A DNA stretch of 64,000 nt, from assembly GCF_000280925.3 (NCBI RefSeq), contig NZ_CP012109.1, positions 7,584,501 to 7,648,500 of the forward strand, given 5' to 3'. This document shows positions 25,308 through 33,964 of this stretch, one piece after another (within the stretch, counting starts at the first letter, position 1; each line of letters opens with the position of its first letter). The notes under the pieces were generated by a model. That model ran no database searches. It had not been told where the DNA came from and was given only the letters and a program-made list of their open reading frames with translations. A program made the position numbers and the translations under genes. This DNA comes from Myxococcus hansupus. GTDB lineage: Bacteria > Myxococcota > Myxococcia > Myxococcales > Myxococcaceae.

Positions 25308-25461
25308 GGTGTGAATGCATAGACCATGACTCGACCAGCGGCTCAACCGGTCCGTCACACGAATGCGACATCCGCGACGGACCGCGCTTGACCCGGTTCG
25401 CGCGCCCGTCCCCCTGGAAAATCCGCCAGGAATAAAAGAAGGACGGACGGCGTTCAGTGTC

Positions 25462-26265
25462 TCACTGGGTGGGCTGAGCGCCCGGAGTGGATTGACCACT
25501 TTCCGGGGCGGCTGGCGCGGTGGGTTGAACCTGCGACGTCGCCTCGATGCGCACCGCCTGCGGCTCGCCGCTCTGCTCATCGGTCCGGTAGGAGGCTCGC
25601 ACCTGGCTTCCCTCCTGGATGTCCGCCGCGCTCGCCTGACGCCCATCCACCGTCACCTGCGTCTGTGGCGAGAGCTGCAACCGGAGCTGCGGCTCCCCCT
25701 GGGAGCTGAGCAGCACCTCCTGGGCATTGGAGCTCAGGACCTCCCCCACGACCTGCTGCTCCGAGCCCTGCTGACCTTGCGGCACCGGCGCGGCGGCCAC
25801 GGGCTGCTGTGACTGCTGGCGAAGCTGCTCGGACTGCTGGCGAGCCTGCTGGTTCTGCTGCGTCAGCTCCTCGCTCTGCCGCCGCTGGGCGTCCAGCGCG
25901 CCCGCCTGGGCCTGCTGCGCCTCCTGCTGGGCCTGCTGCGTCTGCTGCTGCGCGTTCTGCTGGGCCTGCTCCGCTTGCTGGGAAGCGGACTGCGCCTTGG
26001 CCTGGGCCTGCTGCAGCTCCTGCTGCCGCTTCTGGAAGTCCTGCTGGGCCTGGGCCGCCTGCTTCTGCTGGTCGCTCGCCTGCTCCTGGGCCTTGCGAGC
26101 GGAGTCAAATGCACCCTCGGTGCGCTTCTGTGCCTGGGCCACCTGGTCGCTCACCGACCCCTGCCCGCCCGCCTGCCCCTGGGCGCCGTGGTCGCGCTCC
26201 TGGCACGCCGTGCCCAGCGTCAGCGCCGCGGCGCCGGCCAACAACCACCCCGCATGGAATCTCAT
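25462..26265 (-). CDS. Gln/Ala-rich coiled-coil lipoprotein
   Basis: A 267-residue lipoprotein (signal ending LTLGTAC). Residues about 30-150 are an uninterrupted Gln/Ala/Glu heptad region (QQAEQAQQNAQQQTQQAQQE), a long coiled coil. The C-terminal part (about 170-240) is a small beta domain with VVGEVLSSNAQEVLLSSQGEP and RLQLSPQTQVTVDGRQAS, similar to a DUF5666-like or OB-like beta-barrel, ending in a Pro/Gln tail. The ATG at 26265 follows GGGAGG. It is divergent from an Hsp70-like gene across 167 bases. A structural envelope role is likely, but the function is not known. Confidence 0.75.
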   Translation of the reverse strand: MRFHAGWLLAGAAALTLGTACQERDHGAQGQAGGQGSVSDQVAQAQKRTEGAFDSARKAQEQASDQQKQAAQAQQDFQKRQQELQQAQAKAQSASQQAEQAQQNAQQQTQQAQQEAQQAQAGALDAQRRQSEELTQQNQQARQQSEQLRQQSQQPVAAAPVPQGQQGSEQQVVGEVLSSNAQEVLLSSQGEPQLRLQLSPQTQVTVDGRQASAADIQEGSQVRASYRTDEQSGEPQAVRIEATSQVQPTAPAAPESGQSTPGAQPTQ

Positions 26266-26432
26266 CTGGCAGCCTCCCTCGTCATTCACGTGACAAGGGA
26301 AAGATGGAGAGCGGGCTCCTCGCGCCAACCCACATCCACTCCGGGCGTCCGCCCTCCAGGCCGCCCACCGCCCCTTGTTGGAGCACGAAGGGCTACCCAT
26401 GGATGAACTTTGGCGATAAGGGGCGCCCCCCC

Positions 26433-27689
26433 ATGCGTGCCTGCGGACTCGATTTCGGAACCAGCAACACCGCCGCGGCCCTGCCTGACGGCACGGTGCT
26501 GTCGCTTCAACCCCATACCCAGGAGGCGCGCCTCTTCCGCTCCGTCCTCTTCTTCCCGGACGACGAGCAGGACATCTACGCGGGTGCCGACGCCATCCAG
26601 CGGTACATGGAGGACAACACCGGGCGCTTCATCCAGTCCGTGAAGTCCTTCCTCCACTCCAGCTCCTTCCGCGCCACCCAGGTGAAGGGGCGCACGTACA
26701 CCATCGAGGACCTGGTGGCGGTGCTGCTGCGCCGCGTGCGGGATGCCGCGGCGGACGCCATGGGCGGCGCGCCCGAGGCCGTGGTGCTGGGCCGTCCCGC
26801 CGTCTTCACGCCGGACCCGGAGGCGGATGCCCTGGCGCAGCAGCGGCTCCAGCGCGCCGCCGGGCTCGCGGGCTTCCAGCACGTGCAGTTCCTCATCGAG
26901 CCCATCGCCGCCGCGCTCGCGTACGAGGCCCAGCTCACGCGCGACGAGCTCGTGCTGGTGGCGGACTTCGGCGCCGGCACCACCGACCTGACGCTCATGC
27001 GGCTGGGCCCCAGCCGGAAGGACAACCCGGACCGAAAGCAGGACGTGGTGGGCTCCACGGGTGTGCGCATCGGCGGTGACCGCTTCGACGCGGAAATCAT
27101 GCGCCACAAGCTGCTGCCCCGCTTCGGCGCCGGCTCCACCTACCGGGTGAAGGGATTCAGCGACAAGCGGATGCCCATTCCCCAGCACATCATGGCCAAG
27201 CTGCTCACCTGGCACGAGATGTCCTTCATCCGGGAGAAGTCCACGCAGGACCTGCTGGAGACCATGCTGGACACCAGCGACCGGAAGCCCGAAATCCAGG
27301 CGCTGTATGACCTGGTGATGGACAACCTGGGCTACCGCCTCTTCCGCGCCATTGAAGCGGCGAAGGTGCGGCTGTCCAAGGAGGACGTGGCCACGGTGGA
27401 CTTCGAGGAGGCGCGCATCCACCTCCACGAGCCCATCACCCGCGAGGAGTTCGACACCTTCAGCAAGCCGCTGCTCGACGAGCTGGACGCGTGCACCGCG
27501 AGCCTCCTGGAGAAGCACGCGGAGGCGAAGGACATCGACGCGGTGTTCCTCACCGGCGGCTCCTCGCAGATTCCCGCCGTGCGGCAGCTCTACGTGCGCC
27601 GCTTCGGCGAGGAGCGCGTGCGCACCGCGGACGCCTTCACGTCCGTGGCGGAGGGACTCGGGCGCGCCTCGGCGCACCTGTCCGCCTGA
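26433..27689 (+). CDS. Hsp70 family ATPase-like protein (YegD-like)
   Basis: A 418-residue protein made up of the actin-like Hsp70 nucleotide-binding domain only. Phosphate-1 motif CGLDFGTSNTA is at the N-terminus, phosphate-2 is VADFGAGTTDLTL (about 180), and the adenosine motif VFLTGGSSQIPAVR is near residue 380. There is no substrate-binding domain, as in E. coli YegD. The ATG at 26433 gives the usual few residues before the first strand; an ATG 30 bases upstream (26403) is also possible. Without the peptide-binding half it is unlikely to be a general chaperone. It is alone on its strand and converges on the lipoprotein gene at 27711. Confidence 0.85.
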   Translation: MRACGLDFGTSNTAAALPDGTVLSLQPHTQEARLFRSVLFFPDDEQDIYAGADAIQRYMEDNTGRFIQSVKSFLHSSSFRATQVKGRTYTIEDLVAVLLRRVRDAAADAMGGAPEAVVLGRPAVFTPDPEADALAQQRLQRAAGLAGFQHVQFLIEPIAAALAYEAQLTRDELVLVADFGAGTTDLTLMRLGPSRKDNPDRKQDVVGSTGVRIGGDRFDAEIMRHKLLPRFGAGSTYRVKGFSDKRMPIPQHIMAKLLTWHEMSFIREKSTQDLLETMLDTSDRKPEIQALYDLVMDNLGYRLFRAIEAAKVRLSKEDVATVDFEEARIHLHEPITREEFDTFSKPLLDELDACTASLLEKHAEAKDIDAVFLTGGSSQIPAVRQLYVRRFGEERVRTADAFTSVAEGLGRASAHLSA

Positions 27690-27710
27690 GCCGCCGGTCC
27701 GGGACGGGGC

Positions 27711-28577
27711 CTACGGGCCCACGTCCACGGTGCGGCTGAGCCACCCCACCCCGCCGCGTCCGTCCCGCGCCACCACCCAGAAGGTGACGCGCCCGGGCGC
27801 CGCCGGGGTCTCGTACAGCGACGTCGGGTCCCCCGGCCGGCCCTCCACGGGCTCCTGCGAGCGGAACTCCTTCACCTCGCCGTCACCGGTGGCGAACCAA
27901 CTGAAGAAGACCTGCTCCACCTGGGGCCCCTCCGCCGTCTCGTAGGTCTCGACGCTGCCCTCGGCCAGCACCGGGGTGAAGGTCACCTCGCTCGCCACGG
28001 GCAGCGGGCCCGTCAACGGCGCGCCGTTCCAGAGGACGTCCGCCATCACCGGGTTCTGGTTGGGCGCGGTGGTGGCCCGCAGCGTCACCCGGCGCACGCC
28101 CCGCTCCGTGCCTTCGGGGGTCCCGCTGCCATCCGAGGCCTCGTAGCCCACGAAGAGCGGAATGCCCCGCTCCAGCGCCGCGCGCAGCGCCGGGTCCTCC
28201 GGGTCCAGCACGCCGCCGCCCCCGCCGCCCGCCTGGAGCGCCTCCAGCAGCACCGTCTGCACGTTCGGGTCCTGGAGCGACAGCTCGCCGTCCGGCAAGG
28301 GGACGCCGTTGTCCCCCGGGCAGCGCCCGTCATAGGGATTGCCGGTGAAGCGGCACAGCGCATAGCGCACGGTGACGGGGCGCGCGTCCGGCGTCACCGC
28401 CAGCGCGTTGAACGTCATGGGCCCCGGCAGCGTGGCGGCGTCCGGGTCCACCACCAGTTCGGCGGGCTCGGCCTGGATGGCCAGCACGCGCACGCGGCGG
28501 ATTTCACTCTGCAATTCGAAGTCGGGGCCGCAGCCGGCGAGCAGCAGCACCACGAAAGCGGGAAGGTGGAGACGCAT
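27711..28577 (-). CDS. Lipoprotein in operon with TonB-dependent receptor
   Basis: A 288-residue lipoprotein (signal ending VLLLAGC). No family is recognised. There is a poly-Gly loop (GGGGGG) near residue 130 and a beta-rich C-terminus (PGRVTFWVVARDGRGGVGWLSRTVDVG) that reads like an Ig-like or fibronectin-like sandwich. Two Cys (CRFTGNPYDGRC) may form a disulfide. It starts two bases after the stop of the TonB-dependent receptor, so the two are cotranscribed. By analogy with other receptor/lipoprotein pairs it may be a surface substrate-binding partner. That role is inferred from position only. Confidence 0.7.
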   Translation of the reverse strand: MRLHLPAFVVLLLAGCGPDFELQSEIRRVRVLAIQAEPAELVVDPDAATLPGPMTFNALAVTPDARPVTVRYALCRFTGNPYDGRCPGDNGVPLPDGELSLQDPNVQTVLLEALQAGGGGGGVLDPEDPALRAALERGIPLFVGYEASDGSGTPEGTERGVRRVTLRATTAPNQNPVMADVLWNGAPLTGPLPVASEVTFTPVLAEGSVETYETAEGPQVEQVFFSWFATGDGEVKEFRSQEPVEGRPGDPTSLYETPAAPGRVTFWVVARDGRGGVGWLSRTVDVGP

Positions 28578-28579
28578 GC

Positions 28580-31195
28580 TCAGAAGGCCCCCCGGGCGCC
28601 GATGATGGGAAGAATGGGCAGTCCCTTGAAGAAGGCGCTCTGGGTGTAGTTGTAGTTGTAGGTGATGCCTTCGACCGCCGGGTTGTTGTAGGCGTTCGTG
28701 AGGTCCAGGTAGACGTTCAGGTTCCACTTCTCGAACGCGAAGTTCTTGTCCACGCGGATGTCCAACTGGTTGAAGGATGGCAGCCGGCGCGAGTTCACCG
28801 CGGCGTAGAGCGGGATGAAGACATCCGAGCCATCGTCCCGCACCGAGCCCACCACCGGTGTCGTGGGATTGCCAGACGCGAAGCGCATGCGCGCGCCAAT
28901 CTCCCAGCCCGCCGGCAGCTTGTAGGACGCAATCGCGGTCAGCACGTGCGTCTGGTCATTGTCGAAGAGGCGCCAGCCCACGCCCGGCGAGTCCCTGCGC
29001 TCGCTGCGGCTGAGCGTGTACGAAACCCAGCCGAAGAGCCGCTCCGTCAACGCGCGGCGCACCAGCACCTCCAGGCCGTAGATGCGCCCCACGCCGCCGT
29101 TGCTCAGGCGCTCGGGGACCTGCTGGCCGTTGCGCACCACCGTGGCGTTGGAGCGGACGATGAGCCCGTCCAAGTCGTTGTAGAAGACCTCGCCGCCAAT
29201 GAACCACTCCGGCCGGGCCTGCCACTCCGCGCCCACGCTGTACTGGAGCGAGCGCTTCGCGCGCAGGTCCGGGTTGCCAAAGGCCACGCTCGGCTCATCC
29301 TGCACCGGGGGCCCGTGGTAGACGCCCGCGCCGCCCTTGAGCGTCAGGGTGTCCGTCAGCCCGTAGCGCACCGCCAGACGCGGGTTGAAGGTGCGGCGGG
29401 CCTCCGTCTGGTCGGTGAAGACATAGCTCTCCGCGCGCAGGCCCGGCACCACCAGCAGGCCCGGCACGGGGCGCCAGCGCGCCTCCACCCAGGTGGACGG
29501 GAAGTATTGGAGGAAGTCCCCGTCCGCGGTGAGCACGTCGTCGGTGACGGTGGGCGTGGGCGGCTCGCCCTCGCGGGAGAGGCCCTGGATGCGCGCCGTG
29601 ACGCGGGCGAAGTTGCTCACCACGTCGAGGCCGCCCGCCAGCGTGAGCTGCTCGCCCAAGGCATACTCCACGGTGGAGCGCAGGTTCAGGTCCGTGGAGG
29701 CGATGCGCAGGCCGCGGTCACCGATGCCGAACTGCACCAGCGTGTTGCCTACCAGGGCGTGTGTGTCCAACGTGAGCGCGTCCGCGCGGTACTGGTGCCG
29801 CAGCCGCAGTTGGTTGAAGCCGGTGGTGACATTCAAGCCGCCGGTGACGGTGGGGTCGTCATCCGCCGGCCGGTCGAAGACGAGCCCCAGCCGGTCTCGC
29901 GAGGTGAGGCCTTGCAGCGTGAAGGTGTGACGCGACTTCGGCTTCCACACCAGCTTGAGCTGCGCGTCGTAGTAGCGCGGCGCCACCTGGAGGTTGGGGC
30001 CGCTGTCGCCCTGGGGCACCAGGCCCAGCACCAGGTCGATGTACGAACGCCGGCCCGCCACCGCGAAGCTCAGCGTGTCGGTGATGGGCCCCTCCACCAC
30101 GGCGTTGGACTCAATGAGGCTGACGCCCACGGTGGCGTGGAGGCGGTCGGTGCGCGGCTCGCGGCTGCGCACGTTGATGACGCCGCCGGTGATGTCGCCG
30201 TAGTACGCGGAGAAGTTGCCGGGCAGGTACTCCACCGCCTCCAGCAGCTCCGAGTTGTAGACGGAGGTGAGGCCACCGAAGTGGAACAGCAGGGGAATCC
30301 GCTGGCCGTCGAGGAAGACGCCGGACTCCTGCGGCCCCGAGCCCCGGATGACGAGCTGCCCACCGTTGAAGGCGGGGCGCGCCACGCCGGGCAGGTTCTG
30401 CACCACCTTCAGCGTGTCGCCCTGGGTGCCGGGGACGCGCTGCACCTCGGCGAGTTGGAGCGTGGTCTGCGTCACCTCCTTGCGCTCGCGCTCGCTGCGC
30501 ACCACCGTCTCGAACGCGCCGAAGATGCGCTTGCGCACGTAGTACGTGGCGCGCGTCTCCTGGCCCTCCGTGAAGGTCTCCTGGGTGCGGAAGCGCTCGT
30601 AGCCGCTCTGCACCACCAGCACCTCGTGCGTGCCCAGGGGGACGCCCCGGAAGGAGAAGCGGCCCTCTTCATCCGTGACGGCGGAGCGCTCCAGCGCGGG
30701 CAGCACCACCTCCGCGCCGATGAGCACGTCGCGCGTGCCCCGCTCCAGCGCCCGGCCGCTGAAGTTCACCGGGGCCTCGGGCTCCGCGGCGGCGGCCTCG
30801 CCCTCGGGCGGCGGCGGCGGACGGAAGACGAACTGGTACGCGTATTCGATGCGCACCGGCGTGGGGACGTCGTCCACCTCCGCGGGCTCGAACTGGAACT
30901 GGCGGACGGCGGCCACCGCGGCCTCGTCGAAGCCATGGCCGGCGGGCTGGGACACCTCGACGTTCGAGACGGCGCCCGTCTCCGAGATGTCGACCCACAT
31001 CACCACCGTGCCCTCGAGCTGCTGGGCGGCGGCTTCCGGCGGGTAGACGGCTTCTACCTGGCGAATCAGCGCGGGAGGCCGGGTCAGTACGCCCTGGGGG
31101 GCGGCACCGGCGTCCGCTTCGGGAACGCCCGCGTCCCGCGGCTGGGCGGACACGCTGGCGGCGAGGAGACAAAGGATGGCGGCGAAGATTCTCAT
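28580..31195 (-). CDS. TonB-dependent receptor with N-terminal TonB C-terminal-type domain
   Basis: An 871-residue outer-membrane receptor. Signal peptide about 1-17. Residues about 35-120 look like a TonB C-terminal domain (VEAVYPPEAAAQQLEGTVVM, then AAVAAVRQFQFEPAEVD). Next is a carboxypeptidase-regulatory-like domain (ALERGTRDVLIGAEVVLPAL, DEEGRFSFRGVPLGTHEV). The plug follows (GDTLKVVQNLPGVARPAFNGG, VFLDGQRIPLLFHFGG, YYGDITGGVINVRSREP) and then a beta-barrel to the C-terminus. The TonB-like domain would normally belong to the energising partner, not the receptor. The substrate cannot be read from the sequence. The downstream lipoprotein gene is translationally coupled. Confidence 0.88.
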   Translation of the reverse strand: MRIFAAILCLLAASVSAQPRDAGVPEADAGAAPQGVLTRPPALIRQVEAVYPPEAAAQQLEGTVVMWVDISETGAVSNVEVSQPAGHGFDEAAVAAVRQFQFEPAEVDDVPTPVRIEYAYQFVFRPPPPPEGEAAAAEPEAPVNFSGRALERGTRDVLIGAEVVLPALERSAVTDEEGRFSFRGVPLGTHEVLVVQSGYERFRTQETFTEGQETRATYYVRKRIFGAFETVVRSERERKEVTQTTLQLAEVQRVPGTQGDTLKVVQNLPGVARPAFNGGQLVIRGSGPQESGVFLDGQRIPLLFHFGGLTSVYNSELLEAVEYLPGNFSAYYGDITGGVINVRSREPRTDRLHATVGVSLIESNAVVEGPITDTLSFAVAGRRSYIDLVLGLVPQGDSGPNLQVAPRYYDAQLKLVWKPKSRHTFTLQGLTSRDRLGLVFDRPADDDPTVTGGLNVTTGFNQLRLRHQYRADALTLDTHALVGNTLVQFGIGDRGLRIASTDLNLRSTVEYALGEQLTLAGGLDVVSNFARVTARIQGLSREGEPPTPTVTDDVLTADGDFLQYFPSTWVEARWRPVPGLLVVPGLRAESYVFTDQTEARRTFNPRLAVRYGLTDTLTLKGGAGVYHGPPVQDEPSVAFGNPDLRAKRSLQYSVGAEWQARPEWFIGGEVFYNDLDGLIVRSNATVVRNGQQVPERLSNGGVGRIYGLEVLVRRALTERLFGWVSYTLSRSERRDSPGVGWRLFDNDQTHVLTAIASYKLPAGWEIGARMRFASGNPTTPVVGSVRDDGSDVFIPLYAAVNSRRLPSFNQLDIRVDKNFAFEKWNLNVYLDLTNAYNNPAVEGITYNYNYTQSAFFKGLPILPIIGARGAF

Positions 31196-31234
31196 GAGGG
31201 GCGCGGGACTCCCGCGCCCCTCCTAGTGCGGCGC

Positions 31235-32038
31235 CTACTTCGGCGCGAGCACGATTTCGATGCGGCGGTTCAGGCTGCGGTTTTCCGCCGAATCGTTGGC
31301 CGCGATGGGCTGGTACTGCCCGTAGCCCGCCGCCGAGAGGAACGTCGGGTCCACGCCAGCGTTCTGGAGTGAACGAACCACCGCCATGGCGCGCGCCAGG
31401 CTCAGCTCCCAGTTGGACGCGAACTGGCCGCCGCCGGTGGGCACGTCGTCCGTGTGGCCTTCCACGCGGATGATCTTCCCCTGCACCGTCTTGAGCGCGT
31501 CGGCGATCTTCGTCAGCGCCTCCTCGCCCTCCTTGCCCACCCGGGCGGAGCCGGAGGCGAAGAGAATCTTGTCCTTGAGCTGGACCGTCATCTTGCCCTT
31601 GAGCTCGGACAGTTGAATCTTCCCGTCGGAGATCTCCTGCTTGAGGCTCTGGGCGAGGTTCTCGTACTCGGAGCTGCGCTTCTCCAGCTCCTCCTTCGCC
31701 TGCGCCAGCTTCTTGGAGTTGCGCGCCAGCTCGTCATTGAGGGCCGCGAGCTGCGAGTTCTTCTCCTCCAGCGCGCGACGCTCCGCGGCATTGGCCGTGA
31801 GGCGCGACTCCGAGGCGTTGAGGCGGGTGTTCAGCGCCTCGCGCTCCTGCTCCACCTCGGCGATCTTCGCCTCCAGCTCCTTCACCTTGGCCTCGGCGGC
31901 CTCGCGGGCGCCCTTCTCGTCGTTGAGGCCCTTGGCGAAGTTCTCCGCCTCGAGCGCCTTCGCGTCGAACTTCCCCTGCGAAACACAGCCCGTGGTGGAG
32001 AGCGCGACGAGAGCAGCCAGAACCAACCGATTCCGCAT
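31235..32038 (-). CDS. OmpA family peptidoglycan-binding lipoprotein
   Basis: A 267-residue lipoprotein (signal ending LSTTGC, Cys about 18). Residues about 30-150 form a Glu/Lys/Ala-rich coiled coil (for example AAEAKVKELEAKIAEVEQ). The C-terminal OmpA domain (about 155-267) has ILFASGSARVGKEGEEAL, VEGHTDDVPTG and NRSLNRRIEIVL with the Asp and Arg that bind the diaminopimelate of peptidoglycan. It would tether the outer membrane to the wall across a coiled-coil spacer. An AGGAGG site is upstream of the ATG at 32038; the longer frame adds residues with no signal. It appears monocistronic. Confidence 0.9.
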   Translation of the reverse strand: MRNRLVLAALVALSTTGCVSQGKFDAKALEAENFAKGLNDEKGAREAAEAKVKELEAKIAEVEQEREALNTRLNASESRLTANAAERRALEEKNSQLAALNDELARNSKKLAQAKEELEKRSSEYENLAQSLKQEISDGKIQLSELKGKMTVQLKDKILFASGSARVGKEGEEALTKIADALKTVQGKIIRVEGHTDDVPTGGGQFASNWELSLARAMAVVRSLQNAGVDPTFLSAAGYGQYQPIAANDSAENRSLNRRIEIVLAPK

Positions 32039-32169
32039 ATGTACGTGTCCTCCTGACACTGATGAATGAGCCGCCAGCCTACCCCTGGCGATGCTCCGGG
32101 TCAGGAAGAACCTCGCACTTATTTTGTGCAGCAACGACTGAACGCCCGGCACACGGCCGAGCGTGCCAC

Positions 32170-32724
32170 TCAGCGCGGAAAAATAGGATGAGAGTCGAGC
32201 CACACGGCGAAGAGCGCGTCGGCGAAGGGCTTGCCGGGGATGAAGACACCACCGCTGGCATCGCCACCGACCTCGAGCCCGACGCCGGGGGTGTAGGTGA
32301 TGACGAGGTCCTCGCCCTTCTGCACGTCCTTCAGCGACGCGAGCATGATGCTCAGGTGGTCGGCCAGTGGGCCCTGACGCAAATCCGGGCTGTGGCCCAA
32401 GCCGGAGCGGAAGCTGCCGACGAGCTGGTCCCGGGAGATGTTGCGCAGGAAGCGGAAGTGCAGCCGCTTCACGGAGTTGGACGAGACGGCCTCATGCGTG
32501 GAGCGAGGCCGGTCCTCCATGTAGAGGCTCCAGACGTAGACCTTGAAGAAGAGCTGCTTGTGCAGCTCCATGTGGGCCAGCTCGACGGTGCGCCCCTTGA
32601 GGCTCATCGACTGCGGCATGTGGACGCCGCCGACCTGCCGCTGCTTCGCCTCCGCCGCGCCCGCGACGAGCATCGCGCTCACCACGAAGCACCTCACCGT
32701 CCCAGCCCACGCTCGAGTACCCAT
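32170..32724 (-). CDS. Chalcone isomerase-like domain protein, secreted
   Basis: A 184-residue exported protein with a signal peptide ending AEAKQ. The mature part resembles the chalcone isomerase-like family (Chalcone_3): MPQSMSLKGRTVELAHMELH, FFKVYVWSLYMEDRP, VKRLHFRFLRNISRDQLVGSF and GVGLEVGGDASGGVFIPGKPFADALFAVWLD are the conserved blocks. Bacterial members bind fatty acids or have no known activity; true flavonoid chemistry is not expected here. The ATG at 32724 gives a normal signal peptide. Neighbours are unrelated in strand order and spacing (over 130 bases each side), so it is probably a single-gene transcript. Confidence 0.8.
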   Translation of the reverse strand: MGTRAWAGTVRCFVVSAMLVAGAAEAKQRQVGGVHMPQSMSLKGRTVELAHMELHKQLFFKVYVWSLYMEDRPRSTHEAVSSNSVKRLHFRFLRNISRDQLVGSFRSGLGHSPDLRQGPLADHLSIMLASLKDVQKGEDLVITYTPGVGLEVGGDASGGVFIPGKPFADALFAVWLDSHPIFPR

Positions 32725-32864
32725 GCGCCCGACCCCCGACCCCAAACCCCACTGAATCCGACAGGACATACGCTGCACACGGTCCCCGGCACCGCCAACG
32801 GCCCGAAGGGCCAGGGTGTGCGCCAGTGGACGGCGGTACGCCCGGGTGGATCAGCGCGAGGGGC

Positions 32865-33869
32865 TCACGCCGGCCGCGCGCGCTCCAGCAGGGCCCCGGC
32901 CCACGTGAGGCCGCTGCCCACGACGCTCAGCACCACCGCGTCGCCCACGGAGGCATCTTCCCAGTGCTCGCTGAGGACACTGGGTGCGCCAGCCGCGCCG
33001 GTGTTGCCCCGGGTGTTCACATTGAAGAAGTGCCGGGCGTCCGGAACCTCACACCTGCGCTGCACCGACTCCAGCATCCGAAGGTTGGCCTGATGGCCAA
33101 TGAAGGTGACGGCCTCCGCGCCCAGGTGCGGGTGGCGCGCCATGAAGCGCGTCCGCAGGGCCTGGAAGGTCTCTCCCGCGCGGCGGATGGCGAACTTCTG
33201 CACTTCGCCGCCGTGCTGCGTGAAGTGGCCCATGCGAGGCACGCGCACCTTGTCCGCGCCCGAGGGGTCTCCGGCCAGCAGCGTCTCGGTGATGTGCCAG
33301 CGCCCCGGCACGCGCGGTGACAGGATGGCCGCCGACGCACCGTCGCCCCACAACACGGAGCTGGCACGGTCGGTGTAGTCCACCACGCGCGTGGAATTGT
33401 CCATGTTCACCACCAGCACGTAGTCCGGCAGCCGCTCCGGGCGCATGCCCGTCAGGAAGTGGAGCTGCATGCAGAAGGACGAGCAAGCGCTCTGCAGGTC
33501 CACCGCTGGCGCGTCGATGTTCAGCAATTGCGCCACCCGGTTGGACTCGGCGGGAATGCACTCATCCGGGCTGCAGCCTCCCGCCACCACGAGCCCGATG
33601 TCGGACGGCTTCAGCCCGGCCCGATCCAGCGCCATCAGGGCGGCGCGGCGACCCGTCTCCGCGTTGCTGAAGAGCGCCGCCTCTTGCGCCGCGCGGACGT
33701 CGCGGTTGCGCGTCTCGCGCAGGTAATCCAGCGGCAACACCGTGTGACGGGTGTGGATGCCCACACGCTCCACAATCCAGGCGTCGGTGGTCTCGAGGCC
33801 CAGCTCCTCGAAGAAGGCGTTGGTCAGAAGGTTGGGCGGATGGAAGTGGCCGAGCGCGTGAAGAAACAT
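32865..33869 (-). CDS. 3-oxoacyl-ACP synthase III family protein (FabH-like)
   Basis: A 334-residue KAS III-fold condensing enzyme. The catalytic triad is intact: Cys129 in DLQSACSSFCMQLHF, His259 in FIGHQANLRML and Asn289 in NVNTRGNTGAAGAPSV. The usual FabH N-terminal block is present in altered form (DAWIVERVGIHTRH, where FabH has TSDEWIxxRTGIxxR). It stands alone, not next to fab genes, so it may serve a specialised acyl chain or secondary metabolite rather than housekeeping fatty-acid initiation. Substrates would be an acyl-CoA starter plus malonyl-ACP by family knowledge. Confidence 0.88.
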   Translation of the reverse strand: MFLHALGHFHPPNLLTNAFFEELGLETTDAWIVERVGIHTRHTVLPLDYLRETRNRDVRAAQEAALFSNAETGRRAALMALDRAGLKPSDIGLVVAGGCSPDECIPAESNRVAQLLNIDAPAVDLQSACSSFCMQLHFLTGMRPERLPDYVLVVNMDNSTRVVDYTDRASSVLWGDGASAAILSPRVPGRWHITETLLAGDPSGADKVRVPRMGHFTQHGGEVQKFAIRRAGETFQALRTRFMARHPHLGAEAVTFIGHQANLRMLESVQRRCEVPDARHFFNVNTRGNTGAAGAPSVLSEHWEDASVGDAVVLSVVGSGLTWAGALLERARPA

Positions 33870-33964
33870 TCAGAACCCTCTAACCACCCAGGCTCCCAAA
33901 TCTTTGTCAGCCCTCTGTCACGCCCCTGCCCTCGCGCAGAGCGGACGACCTGCCAGGCCCGGCG

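Noticed and set aside
28946..31372. Open frame of 808 codons on the plus strand opposite the TonB-dependent receptor
   Set aside because: Shadow of third-codon-position GC bias; no recognisable protein features.
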